A stretch of 64,000 nucleotides of DNA. Source: Colwellia demingiae (GTDB lineage Bacteria; Pseudomonadota; Gammaproteobacteria; Enterobacterales; Alteromonadaceae). Each line of letters opens with the position of its first letter. The stretch's first letter is position 1. The notes under the pieces are model-generated. The model made no database searches and had not been told where the DNA came from. It saw only the letters and a program-made list of their open reading frames with translations. The stretch lies in NCBI RefSeq assembly GCF_007954275.1, contig NZ_VOLT01000002.1, forward strand, positions 62,001 to 126,000, written 5' to 3'. This document shows, in pieces, positions 19,539 to 29,150 of the stretch. A program made the position numbers and the translations under genes.

Positions 19539-21251
19539 TTAATTAATATCAATAGTTTCAACTAAACGTAATACTTCTTCGACCGTAGTAACACCTGTTG
19601 CCGCGTAATCGAACGCTGCTTTTGCTAGTGGTGTGAAACTGGGGTTTTCTTTAGATAGTTTAGCAAATAATTCACTATCATTACGCTTTAAAGCAGCCAT
19701 CATGCCTTCATTCATTTCAAGTATTTCAAAAACACCAATTCGACCTTTATAGCCGGAATAGTGGCAGGTTTGGCAACCTTTACCTTGCATAAATTGAGTG
19801 CTTTTCGCCCGCTCGCCAGCTAAATTCGTCAGCCAAAATAGTTCTTGTTCATCCGCTTGATATTCAATAGCACATGAGTCACAAACTCTCCGGACAAGTC
19901 GTTGAGCTATCACAGCGCGCAGTGCACTGCCCACTAAAAATCCAGCGGCGCCCATATCAATCAAGCGTAAAGCACTTGTGATAGCATCGTTGGTATGCAA
20001 TGTAGATAAAACTAGATGACCAGTAATTGCACCTCGCAAGCCAATTTCAACCGTTTCTTGATCACGCATTTCACCAACCATCATAATGTCTGGATCTTGA
20101 CGAAGTGCTGTTCGTAAAACGCTAGAAAAAGTCAAATTAATCTTAGTATTAATCTGTACTTGATTAATTCGAGGTAAGCGATACTCAACAGGATCTTCCA
20201 CTGTGATGATTTTTTTACTGGCTTCATTTAGTTCACTTAAAGCAGCATATAATGTCGTAGTTTTACCACTACCTGTTGGCCCTGTAACCAAAACCATTCC
20301 ATGTGGGCGATGAATTTGTAAACGTATTCGTTTAACAATATCTGCCGGCATCCCTGTTTGCTCTAGTGATAACAGACCCGCAGATTGGTCCAATAATCGC
20401 ATTACAACTGATTCGCCATATTGAACAGGCATAGTAGACATACGAACATCAATGTTATGACCACTAATATCTAAATTGAAACGACCATCTTGTGGAATAC
20501 GCTTTTCTGAAATATCAAGACCCGCCATCAATTTAAGACGTAACACCATGGCAGAAGCTATTTTATTTTCTTTGAGGATTTTTTCTTGTAAGACACCATC
20601 GATACGTTGACGAATACGTAACTGATGTTCTTCTGGTTCAATATGAATATCTGAAGCGCGCATTTGCACTGCATCTTCAAATACTGATTGCAATAACTTA
20701 CCTACGGTAGCATCACCACCTTCATCAAGAAAGGTGGTTGCAAGGTCAAAACTAGATGATTCTTCATATTCTTCTTCTAGTTGACTAGCAAAAGACTCAA
20801 TCTCAGCCGTACGACGGTATAAACTATCGAAAGCATCAAAAATCTGAGACTCCATCACTACCGCAAGCTCAATACGTTTAGGCGATAACATTCGCTCTAA
20901 CTGATCTAAGCCACTTAAATCAGCAGGATCACTCATCCCTAATAATACTGAAGCGCCTCTATCTTCGATAATAAGAGCTCTTAAGCGCCTAGCATGAACT
21001 TCTGGCAGTAAGCTGGCAACAGCAGGTAATATTTTATATTGAGAAATATCCATAAATGGCACATGTAGCTGCTGTGCCAAAAACTCTAATAACTGTCTTT
21101 CAGATAAGTAATTTAGCTCAATTAAGGTATCACCGAGTTTACGACCCGTTTGCTTTTGACTAGATAACGCTTGCATGAGTTGATCATTGGAAATGATATC
21201 TTTATCAACCAATAAGTCACCTAAACGCATATTTAATTTGGGAGCTGCCAT
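19539..21251 (-). CDS. mshE: MSHA pilus extension ATPase MshE
   Basis: This hexameric PilB/GspE-type ATPase drives pilus assembly. The 570 residues have an N-terminal MshEN domain (about 8–65) known in Vibrio to bind c-di-GMP: RLG at 9–11, Leu25, Leu29, Gln32 and, in the second motif, KLG at 38–40, Leu54, Leu58, Gln61. The usual glycines of both motifs are Asp18 and Asn47 here. The ATPase core has Walker A GPTGSGKTTTL, the Asp box, Walker B (DPDIMMVGEMRD) and the His box ([12 protein letters not shown]). A zinc site is formed by CDSC and CQTC. It follows mshN by 8 nt. Confidence 0.94.
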   Translation of the reverse strand: MAAPKLNMRLGDLLVDKDIISNDQLMQALSSQKQTGRKLGDTLIELNYLSERQLLEFLAQQLHVPFMDISQYKILPAVASLLPEVHARRLRALIIEDRGASVLLGMSDPADLSGLDQLERMLSPKRIELAVVMESQIFDAFDSLYRRTAEIESFASQLEEEYEESSSFDLATTFLDEGGDATVGKLLQSVFEDAVQMRASDIHIEPEEHQLRIRQRIDGVLQEKILKENKIASAMVLRLKLMAGLDISEKRIPQDGRFNLDISGHNIDVRMSTMPVQYGESVVMRLLDQSAGLLSLEQTGMPADIVKRIRLQIHRPHGMVLVTGPTGSGKTTTLYAALSELNEASKKIITVEDPVEYRLPRINQVQINTKINLTFSSVLRTALRQDPDIMMVGEMRDQETVEIGLRGAITGHLVLSTLHTNDAITSALRLIDMGAAGFLVGSALRAVIAQRLVRRVCDSCAIEYQADEQELFWLTNLAGERAKSTQFMQGKGCQTCHYSGYKGRIGVFEILEMNEGMMAALKRNDSELFAKLSKENPSFTPLAKAAFDYAATGVTTVEEVLRLVETIDIN

Positions 21252-21259
21252 AATCTGTC

Positions 21260-22450
21260 CTACTGTCCTATTACTTGTAAGCGTTGTTTTACAAAGTTTT
21301 CTGAAGAAACTGATAAATCATTTTTTGTTAATGCTTTTTTATAGGCCATACTGGCCAACTCAAACTGGCTATTTTTATCGTACAAAACAGCTAAACCTAA
21401 TGGCCAACGGCCTATATCCGGTTTCATCACTATTAACATTTTATACGCATCAACGGCTATTTTATTTTCTTGAGCTTGCTGTGCGGTATTTGCCAGCATG
21501 ACTTGGTATTGCTCATCTTTTAATTGAGCAAGAGGCTTTAACGTATTCAACGCCGCCTTGAATTGTCCTTGCTTCAAATGAATGCGTGCTTTCATTTGAC
21601 GTAAGCTGCTGTCTTTACCATCTATGGCAATGCCTTGGGATAACAAATTCACGGCATCTTGATAAGCTTGTCGGCCAAACCATAAAGCAGCCAACTTTTT
21701 ACGCGTTTGACTATCACTTGGCCTGATAATGACCACATCTTCTAGTAGTTTTTCAGCCTTCTCGATTTGCTTAGCCGCTAATGCTTTTTCAGCGAGGGTT
21801 AATTTTTGTTCTGCTAGCTCATCCGCCGACAATTGACGTCGTGATACCGACATTCTATTTACTTTTGGCTCAGGTTTAGATTTGACGATATCAACAACGT
21901 CATGGCTATGGCCTGAGCTATCCCCCGAATGACTATGAGTATCGGCTATAACGTCAGCTTTTTTTGCTGGCGTTACTTGGCTATCGCTATTATTTACCAA
22001 AGGCTTTGCCGCTATTGCTTCTGTAGCTGCCTCAGCACGATTATTCGACAATAATTTTACATCACTTGATTCAATGCTTTGGCCATTTACCGGCACTCTT
22101 TTTTGTTGAACATCAACTTTGGAGACTTGTACGTTTATTGGTGTATTGTGAGCTTTATTTTCGTTGCTGTTTATTTTATTGAACGTATTTACTTGGTTAT
22201 TTTTTGCTGAAACACTTTCAATTACAGTAGCACGATTAGTTATCTGTTCAGCTTTTAAAGCGTTATTTTCACTAATTAATTGCCAAATATAAAAACTAAT
22301 AAAACAGACAGTTAATACACAAATACCGGTAACAACAGCAATTTTAATTGGTGATTGGACAACAGGGGTATTGCCTGACTGTGTAGAGAGGGCATTAGAC
22401 TCAGGACTGCGTTGTTCGAGATCCTTCAACATCTGATTGATAACACTCAT
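21260..22450 (-). CDS. mshN: MSHA biogenesis protein MshN (TPR protein)
   Basis: The 396-residue protein starts with a short conserved segment (MSVINQMLKDLEQR), a membrane helix at about 33–56 and a linker rich in Ser, Asn and Lys with a His-rich patch (HSHSGDSSGHSHD). The C-terminal half (about 210–395) contains tetratricopeptide repeats, as in MshN and PulB-like partners. It probably links the inner-membrane complex to MshL. The start overlaps the mshM stop (ATGA). Confidence 0.88.
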   Translation of the reverse strand: MSVINQMLKDLEQRSPESNALSTQSGNTPVVQSPIKIAVVTGICVLTVCFISFYIWQLISENNALKAEQITNRATVIESVSAKNNQVNTFNKINSNENKAHNTPINVQVSKVDVQQKRVPVNGQSIESSDVKLLSNNRAEAATEAIAAKPLVNNSDSQVTPAKKADVIADTHSHSGDSSGHSHDVVDIVKSKPEPKVNRMSVSRRQLSADELAEQKLTLAEKALAAKQIEKAEKLLEDVVIIRPSDSQTRKKLAALWFGRQAYQDAVNLLSQGIAIDGKDSSLRQMKARIHLKQGQFKAALNTLKPLAQLKDEQYQVMLANTAQQAQENKIAVDAYKMLIVMKPDIGRWPLGLAVLYDKNSQFELASMAYKKALTKNDLSVSSENFVKQRLQVIGQ

Positions 22451-23349
22451 AACTTAGCCACCCAGACATAATAAGCTAGCAACAAAACGCTTACTCCTCC
22501 TAAAAGTGAAAAAGCCAACAAGCTTATTTTTGAGCTTTGTTCGATACTTTCAGTATCCTTTACTGCGGCTTTAAGTAATTTTATCGTCATTTTGTAATGT
22601 CCTTGACCATAAGCAAGCATCAGCATTTTGTGGCACAAAACATTGACTAACCGTGGAACACCTTTGCTAACGCGAGCGATATTTTGGCATATCCTTACAG
22701 GAAAAAGCTCTGCTCCTTTATACCCGGCTACTTGTAATCTATGTTGAATATATTGCTGTACTTCCAGTGCATTCATTGGTCTTAATTTATAAGCAAAAGT
22801 AATACGTTGTCTCAATTGTCTAAATTCTGTTTTGGCTAAACGTACATCAAGCTCTGGCTGTGCAAACAACACTACTTGTAATAACTTACGTGTTTCTGTC
22901 TCTAAATTAGTAAACAGTCTTAATGCTTCTAAGCTATCTTCGGGCAGTGCCTGTGCTTCATCAAGTATCAACACTACCGAATGTCCCTGACTATGTAACT
23001 CTAACAAACGTGTTTGAATGCGCTGAGTAAGTAATTGAACTGACATGCGTTGTGCTTGTTTAACGCCAAGTTCTACAGCAACAGCTCGCCTTAATTCATC
23101 AGGATTTAGATAAGGATTTGGGATGTACGCCGTAACAAAGTGATCAGGTATTTCATTAAGCAGTTTACGACACAATAAGGTCTTACCCGTACCTACTTCA
23201 CCAACAACTTTAATGAACCCTTCCCCTGTTTGCAGTGCTGTTGATAGCACCGCTAACGCTTCATCATGCATAGCCATTGGCAGATAAAAGTTTGTATTAG
23301 GGGTTAAGGTAAAAGGTAACTCGCCTAAGCCAAAATGATATAAGTACAT
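22447..23349 (-). CDS. mshM: MSHA biogenesis AAA ATPase MshM (ExeA-like)
   Basis: The 300-residue protein is an AAA-type ATPase of the ExeA/GspA family, which help place the secretin through the cell wall. Walker A GEVGTGKT lies at 50–57, Walker B VVLILDEAQ near 125 and the sensor region FAQPEL near 162. A C-terminal membrane helix spans about 278–297. It is followed by mshN with an ATGA overlap. Confidence 0.92.
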   Translation of the reverse strand: MYLYHFGLGELPFTLTPNTNFYLPMAMHDEALAVLSTALQTGEGFIKVVGEVGTGKTLLCRKLLNEIPDHFVTAYIPNPYLNPDELRRAVAVELGVKQAQRMSVQLLTQRIQTRLLELHSQGHSVVLILDEAQALPEDSLEALRLFTNLETETRKLLQVVLFAQPELDVRLAKTEFRQLRQRITFAYKLRPMNALEVQQYIQHRLQVAGYKGAELFPVRICQNIARVSKGVPRLVNVLCHKMLMLAYGQGHYKMTIKLLKAAVKDTESIEQSSKISLLAFSLLGGVSVLLLAYYVWVAKL

Positions 23350-23403
23350 AGAAAATCGACTCAGTGAACTAACTAAGCTAAGTAAAACAAAAAAGCCTTA
23401 CGC

Positions 23404-25239
23404 TTATTCGCCATTGCCAGCTGCATTTTGTTCAGCCACTTGGCAAACATCATGTTCTGTTGCATATTCTGCATTCGCACATTGAGTTTGGCACTCTTGT
23501 GTTAGTTTACCCTCATCTGATAACTCACATGCTTCGATCTCTTCTGGAAACCATTTTGTTAACAAGCTTCGTGCATCTTGTAATTGGTTTTTCCAAGTAT
23601 CTTGGCCAACAACAATAGGTTTTAGCATGATAACTAATTCACGTTTTTGTGACTTTTGCGACTTGTTCTTAAATAATTCACCAAGATAAGGGATATCACC
23701 TAATATCGGTGTTTTAGATTCTATATCAATATTATAGGTTTCAATTAAACCACCAATAACGACTACTTCACCTGAATTAGCACGGATAATGGTATCTGAT
23801 TCTCGAACGCTACTTTGTGCAAGAGGCAATATCAGTAGTTCGCTACCAATTTGAATAGTTTTGTTTTGCTCTTCAGTAATAGTCACGGAAGGATGAACAT
23901 GTAAGATAACACTGCCGTCTTTACTAATTTGTGGTGTGACGTCTAATGCGATGCCTGAGAAAAATGGGGTTAATTCAACCTCTGGTGTTGTCGTTGTTGA
24001 AGTGCCTGTCGTTGTCGTGCTAGAAACTTCAGTAACAAAATACTCATCCTCACCTACTTTAATAACCGCTTTTTGGTTATTAGTGGCGGTAATTCGTGGG
24101 CTTGAAAGTACCTGAACATTACCTTGTGTTTGTAAAAGTTCAATAACACCTGAAAAATCACTACCACTGGTTTGTTTACTAAACGCCATGGTATTAACAC
24201 CGCCAATGGTATTTGAAATAACATTACCTACAACATTACCTGTGGTTGAGTAAACAATGTCAGCACTACCTACTTGATCAAGCACTTTGTTCCACTTAAT
24301 CCCCTGTTGAAAATCATCATTAAGGGTCACTTCCATTATTTTTGCTTCAATAATTACTTGGCGATGCAAATGACTTTCAGTAGCTGCTATAAACTTCTTA
24401 ACCGCGGTAAGTTCTTGAGGTAATGCACGCACAGTCACTAAACCTGCTTGTGGTGAAACAATCACCGAACGACCTTCCCCGGTACCAACGAAAGCGGTTA
24501 ATGATTCTTTCAACTCATCCCAGAAATTAGACTCATTTTCGGTATATAAGTTGATACCGCTATTTTGGTTACTTGAGCCATTATTACCATTTTGGCTGTT
24601 ATTCCCACCATTATTACTATTACTGTTATTACCGTTACTACTATTGCCGTTACTACTATTACCACTGTTAGGATCGTTTTCAGAAACGCCACCAGAATTG
24701 ATGGTAGTACTAGATGAACCAAAACGTTTTAGAAATAAGTAATTTAACGCAATCGTCTCAGTACGTATGCCAGGAGGGAAAACTTTGACAATATTGCCTC
24801 GGCGAATAATTTCATAACCATATACATCTTCAACAACAGTTAATGCCTCTGATAACGTAACATTATTCAAGCTTAAAGATATTTGACCAGTTACATCTGG
24901 GTGAATAACTACGTTATAACGTGAGCCTCTAACAATAGCTTGAAAAAAGTCTTTTGCATCAACTTCTGTCGCAGAGACCTCCAAGCGTTTTTCAGCCAAC
25001 ATGCCCTGCTTAGCCTGATCCATGTTGTTTAACATTAGCTCTTGCTGTACTGAATTTGGCACTTGCGTTAACGCTTTCGGTCCATTTAAACGTTTAGTTT
25101 CTTTTATCGCCGCATCTAAATCTTCTTTTAAATCAACAGCATCATTAGGCACTGATTGACAGCCTACTAAGGCAAAGAATAGCGCTGACAAAGCAATGTT
25201 TAATTTTAGTTTTTTCATAGGGGGACTTGTTTTTATCAT
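23404..25239 (-). CDS. mshL: MSHA outer-membrane secretin MshL
   Basis: MshL is the secretin channel of the MSHA pilus. The 611-residue precursor has a lipoprotein signal ending in LVGC (Cys27), a secretin/TonB short N-terminal domain at about 85–140 (IALNYLFLKR nearby) and the secretin core at about 275–540 with VEAKIMEVTLND and VVIGGLIET. Between them, around residues 180–230, lies an insert made almost only of Asn, Ser and Gly. The C-terminal tail has four Cys. The start ATG overlaps mshK's stop; a second ATG at 25218 is possible and has no ribosome site. Confidence 0.92.
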   Translation of the reverse strand: MIKTSPPMKKLKLNIALSALFFALVGCQSVPNDAVDLKEDLDAAIKETKRLNGPKALTQVPNSVQQELMLNNMDQAKQGMLAEKRLEVSATEVDAKDFFQAIVRGSRYNVVIHPDVTGQISLSLNNVTLSEALTVVEDVYGYEIIRRGNIVKVFPPGIRTETIALNYLFLKRFGSSSTTINSGGVSENDPNSGNSSNGNSSNGNNSNSNNGGNNSQNGNNGSSNQNSGINLYTENESNFWDELKESLTAFVGTGEGRSVIVSPQAGLVTVRALPQELTAVKKFIAATESHLHRQVIIEAKIMEVTLNDDFQQGIKWNKVLDQVGSADIVYSTTGNVVGNVISNTIGGVNTMAFSKQTSGSDFSGVIELLQTQGNVQVLSSPRITATNNQKAVIKVGEDEYFVTEVSSTTTTGTSTTTTPEVELTPFFSGIALDVTPQISKDGSVILHVHPSVTITEEQNKTIQIGSELLILPLAQSSVRESDTIIRANSGEVVVIGGLIETYNIDIESKTPILGDIPYLGELFKNKSQKSQKRELVIMLKPIVVGQDTWKNQLQDARSLLTKWFPEEIEACELSDEGKLTQECQTQCANAEYATEHDVCQVAEQNAAGNGE

Positions 25240-25613
25240 TAGTTAGCTACCGTATCTTCTACGATGTTACTTTTAAAACCTTTACTTTTAAAAATGTTAA
25301 TCTTTAATCGTTTGGATTCGCTACGTAAGATCACGCTATGACTGTTAATTGCGGTGATGCGATACTCACCAACATAGTCAAACATTTTATAAATTTTGCC
25401 ATTAATAACCGCTGTATGTATACCATCACCGTGAATAATTGAACTCAATACAAAGCCAGCATCCGGCTTTAACTGGTTATTGCTGCCAGAACCACTAGCA
25501 CCAAATGGACGGGTAGGGTCAACATCGGCAGCGAAGCTTGCCGACGAGGCTAATACTATTACCACCGCAACTAAGCTGGTAGCTAACAATGAATTAAAGT
25601 GAGTTTTAAACAC
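25239..25613 (-). CDS. mshK: MSHA biogenesis protein MshK (PilP/GspC-like)
   Basis: The 124-residue periplasmic protein has a signal sequence (about 9–29) and a domain containing DPTRPFGA and AVINGKIYKMFDYVGEYRI, like MshK and the homology-region fold of GspC/PilP that contacts the secretin. It starts with GTG, preceded by a strong AAGGAG, and overlaps mshJ by 8 nt. mshL follows with a TAATG overlap. Confidence 0.87.
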   Translation of the reverse strand: MFKTHFNSLLATSLVAVVIVLASSASFAADVDPTRPFGASGSGSNNQLKPDAGFVLSSIIHGDGIHTAVINGKIYKMFDYVGEYRITAINSHSVILRSESKRLKINIFKSKGFKSNIVEDTVAN

Positions 25614-26298
25614 CGATAAACTCCTTATTCAATCCTAAGCTATAAATAGTTATGTCGACTTCACTACGTGGATATTCTTTGACTTCGAACCTAAAGTTTT
25701 GCCAAAAAAACTTCCATGATAACTGCTCAAGTTGTTGTAAGTAATTACGTAATTGAAAATATTTACCCGACAATTTAATCTTAATACCATGTTTGTATAA
25801 GTTTAAACCAAGTTGTTCCGCCGCTGGAGCATGCTCTTCTGCATCAGCGTTCGTTTGATCGTCGTTTAGATTTAATAAAGGCTCTGCGCCTATTAATTCA
25901 AAAGAAAGTAACGATACACCTGGCTCTAATTCAAGCAATTTAAGTAAAGCTTCACGCATTTGGCTAGGGCTAATTAAATCTGTCGTTAAAAGTACTAACT
26001 GTTTATCAATGTTGGCTAGTTTAGTTTCAAGCTGAGCAATCTGTTTAACCGTATTTACGTTGGGATCTTGCTGTAATGCTGTTTGATATTCTTTTATAGA
26101 GAAGTTAAGAGTCTGATTAGCTGAGGTTATCGTTCGGCTTTGTTTATCAAATGTGATTATTTCGGCACTTTTATCATCAATAAACAAAGATGAAATAATA
26201 AAAAATATTGCCACTACCCCTGTGAGCAGCAGTAAAAATTGCTCTCGGCTTGTCAGTTGAAGGAATTTATCGCTATAGCTTTTCCATTGCTGTTTCAT
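25606..26298 (-). CDS. mshJ: MSHA biogenesis protein MshJ (PilO/GspM-like)
   Basis: The 230-residue bitopic protein has a membrane helix at about 20–40 (LTSREQFLLLLTGVVAIFFI), a coiled-coil stretch at about 45–100 and a ferredoxin-like periplasmic domain, the layout of PilO and GspM. It should pair with the PilN-like protein encoded just upstream, with which it shares a TAATG junction. Confidence 0.87.
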   Translation of the reverse strand: MKQQWKSYSDKFLQLTSREQFLLLLTGVVAIFFIISSLFIDDKSAEIITFDKQSRTITSANQTLNFSIKEYQTALQQDPNVNTVKQIAQLETKLANIDKQLVLLTTDLISPSQMREALLKLLELEPGVSLLSFELIGAEPLLNLNDDQTNADAEEHAPAAEQLGLNLYKHGIKIKLSGKYFQLRNYLQQLEQLSWKFFWQNFRFEVKEYPRSEVDITIYSLGLNKEFIGV

Positions 26299-26900
26299 TA
26301 GCCTTGATCCCCTGCTGGTAAGGAACTAACAACAAACTCGGTTATATCCTGCTCATTTTTAGCAAGTTTAAACTGGATAAATGCCTTGCCTGATAACAAT
26401 CGAGATTGCTTAAAACCAGCTAACCATGCAGGTACTGCCTGAGGTGTTCGGGCTAGTCCAGTAAAACTCATGTTATTAGCATCAATGCTAATAGTTTGTA
26501 ACCTAATATCTTTATGGTGCATAGCAGACAAGTCATTCATTGCCATGACAAAGCCGCCTGCAAAGGTCTCATTTGAGTCAGTAAGCTTATTTAATAATGC
26601 ATCTTTATGCTGCATCACCAACTTTATTGTATCGAGATCTCTTTTCAATGCTGGAGATATCTGCCTATTTTTCAATTGTGATTCTAACTGCTTAGCAAGT
26701 TTTTGTTTTTGCTGTTGCTCTTTTAACAAACCATCATATGTTGCTGCTGACTGGCTGTAATTTAGTTCAGTCACAACGACCCAAATCAACATAAGTGATA
26801 ACAACCCAAGCCAGACACCTACGACTCTTGGCAGTGTTAACAATGGTTTTTCAGGGAAAAGCTCAGCTTGTAATAAATTAATATTATTCTTAGTTGTCAT
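26298..26900 (-). CDS. mshI2: MSHA biogenesis protein MshI2 (PilN-like)
   Basis: The 200-residue protein begins with NINLLQAELFPEKPLLTL, the conserved segment with which PilN-type proteins dock on the actin-like PilM partner (here MshI). A membrane helix spans about 27–46, followed by a coiled coil (about 60–105) and a periplasmic domain. It overlaps mshI by the ATGA junction. In some relatives this gene is named mshI1 or mshI2. Confidence 0.85.
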   Translation of the reverse strand: MTTKNNINLLQAELFPEKPLLTLPRVVGVWLGLLSLMLIWVVVTELNYSQSAATYDGLLKEQQQKQKLAKQLESQLKNRQISPALKRDLDTIKLVMQHKDALLNKLTDSNETFAGGFVMAMNDLSAMHHKDIRLQTISIDANNMSFTGLARTPQAVPAWLAGFKQSRLLSGKAFIQFKLAKNEQDITEFVVSSLPAGDQG

Positions 26901-27859
26901 GAATTTACCCCAGTTACCACTTCTTCTTTATCGTAAGGGATATTATCTAAACTAGCGCCAATAGCCGCAGCGAATTCTCTATGTTGATGATACGGGCGAG
27001 GTAATTCTAGTAAGCTCACGGGTACAATTGAATTCTCTGCTAACTTTTCAATAAATAAATTTTCTAATTCAATTGGTAGCAGCACCTTAATTGCTTTTAT
27101 CGGTGCTTGTTTTAACTGACGTTCAAAGTAATCGGTAGACCGTTGAATTTCTAGGCCGATATCATCAATAACGGAAAAAGATAATTCTTCTGCTGATTTA
27201 TTGCCAATTTGTGCAAACCCACGTAAACGACGGTGGAAGAATATTTTTTTCTGTTTAATAATTAATAGAACAATTTCTTCATTGGGCTGCTGGCAAACCA
27301 ATAAATTTGCATCATTTTGCGGTGCTAATAAATTAGCGAAAGCAAATTCTTGGGTAGTGATTGCACTTACCTTCACTGTACCTTGTTCTGTAGCTTCCAC
27401 TAATTTTTTTAGTTCATCTAATGATGCACAAACGACATTGATTTTTTCTTTGCCGCCTGCAAGTAGTGGCGCATCATAATAATCTAACACCATATTATTA
27501 GGTGAAATACTAACCAAGTCTTTAATTTGCCATTTCAATGCACTGTTCATTTCACTGTCAGGTAAGCTCGGTTTGTCTATTTGCACTATTTGAGATTGCG
27601 CTTCATTAAGTACTAAGCAAGCATCTCCTTCAAGCTCACAATTGCTATGCAGTTTTTGAATGGCACTGGAAAAATTAGCAGAGTTAGCTTTTTCGCGCTC
27701 AAAGATAACTTTAGCTGCCGTACTTTCATCAATCGCATTATCGGATTTTTGTTGGGGAATTGAGCACAAGGAGACACCCTGATGCTGAAAAGCAATACCA
27801 AGACGCTGATTTGAATTATTTTTTGAAAAAAGTTGGCTAATTTTCGTTAAAAATGACAT
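26897..27859 (-). CDS. mshI: MSHA biogenesis protein MshI (PilM-like actin fold)
   Basis: The 320-residue cytoplasmic protein matches MshI, the PilM/GspL-cytodomain counterpart of the MSHA machine. It has no membrane segment. Recognisable regions are IAFQHQGVSLC near 25, LVLNEAQSQIVQIDKPSLPD and the ALKWQIKDLV segment typical of the family. It is the first gene of the locus; the 258-nt gap upstream holds the palindrome ATCCT-ACGC-AGGAT at 27966–27979 and presumably the promoter. The phosphodiesterase-like gene mshH, often next to mshI, is not present here. Confidence 0.87.
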   Translation of the reverse strand: MSFLTKISQLFSKNNSNQRLGIAFQHQGVSLCSIPQQKSDNAIDESTAAKVIFEREKANSANFSSAIQKLHSNCELEGDACLVLNEAQSQIVQIDKPSLPDSEMNSALKWQIKDLVSISPNNMVLDYYDAPLLAGGKEKINVVCASLDELKKLVEATEQGTVKVSAITTQEFAFANLLAPQNDANLLVCQQPNEEIVLLIIKQKKIFFHRRLRGFAQIGNKSAEELSFSVIDDIGLEIQRSTDYFERQLKQAPIKAIKVLLPIELENLFIEKLAENSIVPVSLLELPRPYHQHREFAAAIGASLDNIPYDKEEVVTGVNS

Positions 27860-28117
27860 TTATCGGCAATATCGCTCAAAGCTAAAATTATTAGCAATAC
27901 TACCCTTTGTTACATATGAAGGGCAAGCATTACTAATGACGATTAACTAAGTTTATTAGTCATTTATCCTACGCAGGATATTATGGATTATTGGTGAATG
28001 TTAGTTTAATAAGTATTTTCTACTAAAATAATGACGAGAAGAAAAGCCAAGTTAAGGTGCTATATCGTTTACAATAGTCTTCAACCTTGTTATCAATTAA
28101 TTTATTACTAAAAAATC

Positions 28118-29077
28118 ATGCATAAGCCATTGTCTATATTGCAAAAATTAGAACACCCTCTCTTTGATAGATATAACCTTGATGTTCGAGTAAAGCGTGA
28201 TGATTTACTCCATAACATCATATCAGGCAATAAATGGCGCAAACTAAAATACAACCTAGAGCAGCTTAAAACTAGCGATTACCAAGGTGCACTAACTTTT
28301 GGTGGTAGTTACTCAAATCATATTCATGCTTTTGCTTACGCATGTAAGCAGCAAAACATCCCCTGCATTGGCGTTATTAGAGGGGAAGCAAACTATGCGA
28401 ATAACTTTACATTGAGTTGGGCCAGGCATTGGGGCATGCAATGTCACTTTGTCGATAGAAAAACATATCGTCGCCGTTTTGAGACAAGCTTTATCGATGA
28501 ACTAAAAACTATTTACCCTAATTACTTTGTTATTCCTGAAGGTGGTAGTAATTCCCTTGCTATTCCAGGCGTAGCAGAGATTTTGACCGAATTAAATAGC
28601 CAAGCAGACTTCGATACTTTAATCACTCCAGTAGGCAGTGGTGGCACACTAGCAGGTCTAATCTCAGGAGATACTGTCGCCAACCAGAAACAGCATAAAA
28701 TTTTGGGGATTGCGGTATTAAAACAAGCGGAATATTTAGTTAATGACATTAAGCACTTACTTACCCATGAAGCTAATAAACATGATAACTGGCAGTTATT
28801 AACCGACTTTCATCGTGGTGGTTATGGCAAGTTCAGCGAGGATGATGTCAAACGAATCATAGCATTCAACCAGCAAACCGGCGTATGCTTTGAACCGGTA
28901 TATTCAGGTAAAATGGTATTAGCTTTGCTTGATTTAATAACGCAAGGCTATTTTCAGCCGCAAGAACGCATTGTTTTATTGCACACCGGTGGATTACAAG
29001 GACTGGGCGGCATGATAGAACAAGATAGGTTAGATGCCAAAGACTGGCCGCCATTACTCAAGGTTAGCAATGCATAA
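28118..29077 (+). CDS. PLP-dependent 1-aminocyclopropane-1-carboxylate deaminase / D-cysteine desulfhydrase family protein
   Basis: The 319-residue enzyme has a type II PLP fold. The PLP lysine lies in SGNKWRKLKYNL near residue 47, a substrate loop in GGSYSNHIHAFAYA, the glycine-rich phosphate cup in PVGSGGTLAGL near 172, and the C-terminal LLHTGGLQGLGG. Members release ammonia and pyruvate or alpha-ketobutyrate from D-cysteine or ACC; the true substrate cannot be told from sequence. It is a lone gene between the msh and gsp loci, divergent from mshI and convergent with gspN. Confidence 0.88.
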   Translation: MHKPLSILQKLEHPLFDRYNLDVRVKRDDLLHNIISGNKWRKLKYNLEQLKTSDYQGALTFGGSYSNHIHAFAYACKQQNIPCIGVIRGEANYANNFTLSWARHWGMQCHFVDRKTYRRRFETSFIDELKTIYPNYFVIPEGGSNSLAIPGVAEILTELNSQADFDTLITPVGSGGTLAGLISGDTVANQKQHKILGIAVLKQAEYLVNDIKHLLTHEANKHDNWQLLTDFHRGGYGKFSEDDVKRIIAFNQQTGVCFEPVYSGKMVLALLDLITQGYFQPQERIVLLHTGGLQGLGGMIEQDRLDAKDWPPLLKVSNA

Positions 29078-29113
29078 ACCTTTACTAACTTTAGTAACGA
29101 CCTATATATTGCT

Positions 29114-29149
29114 ATAAAACTCCAGATAAAACTCCAGATAAAACTAAAG
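29114..29149. repeat. Three tandem copies of a 12-bp unit
   Basis: Units ATAAAACTCCAG, ATAAAACTCCAG and ATAAAACTAAAG follow each other between the convergent stops of the deaminase and gspN. No terminator hairpin was seen in this 73-nt gap. Confidence 0.85.
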
Positions 29150-29150
29150 A

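Noticed and set aside
24510-24742. Hydrophobic reading frames of 60–70 codons on both strands in mshL
   Set aside because: They arise from the repetitive Asn/Ser/Gly coding stretch; mshL itself is intact through this region.
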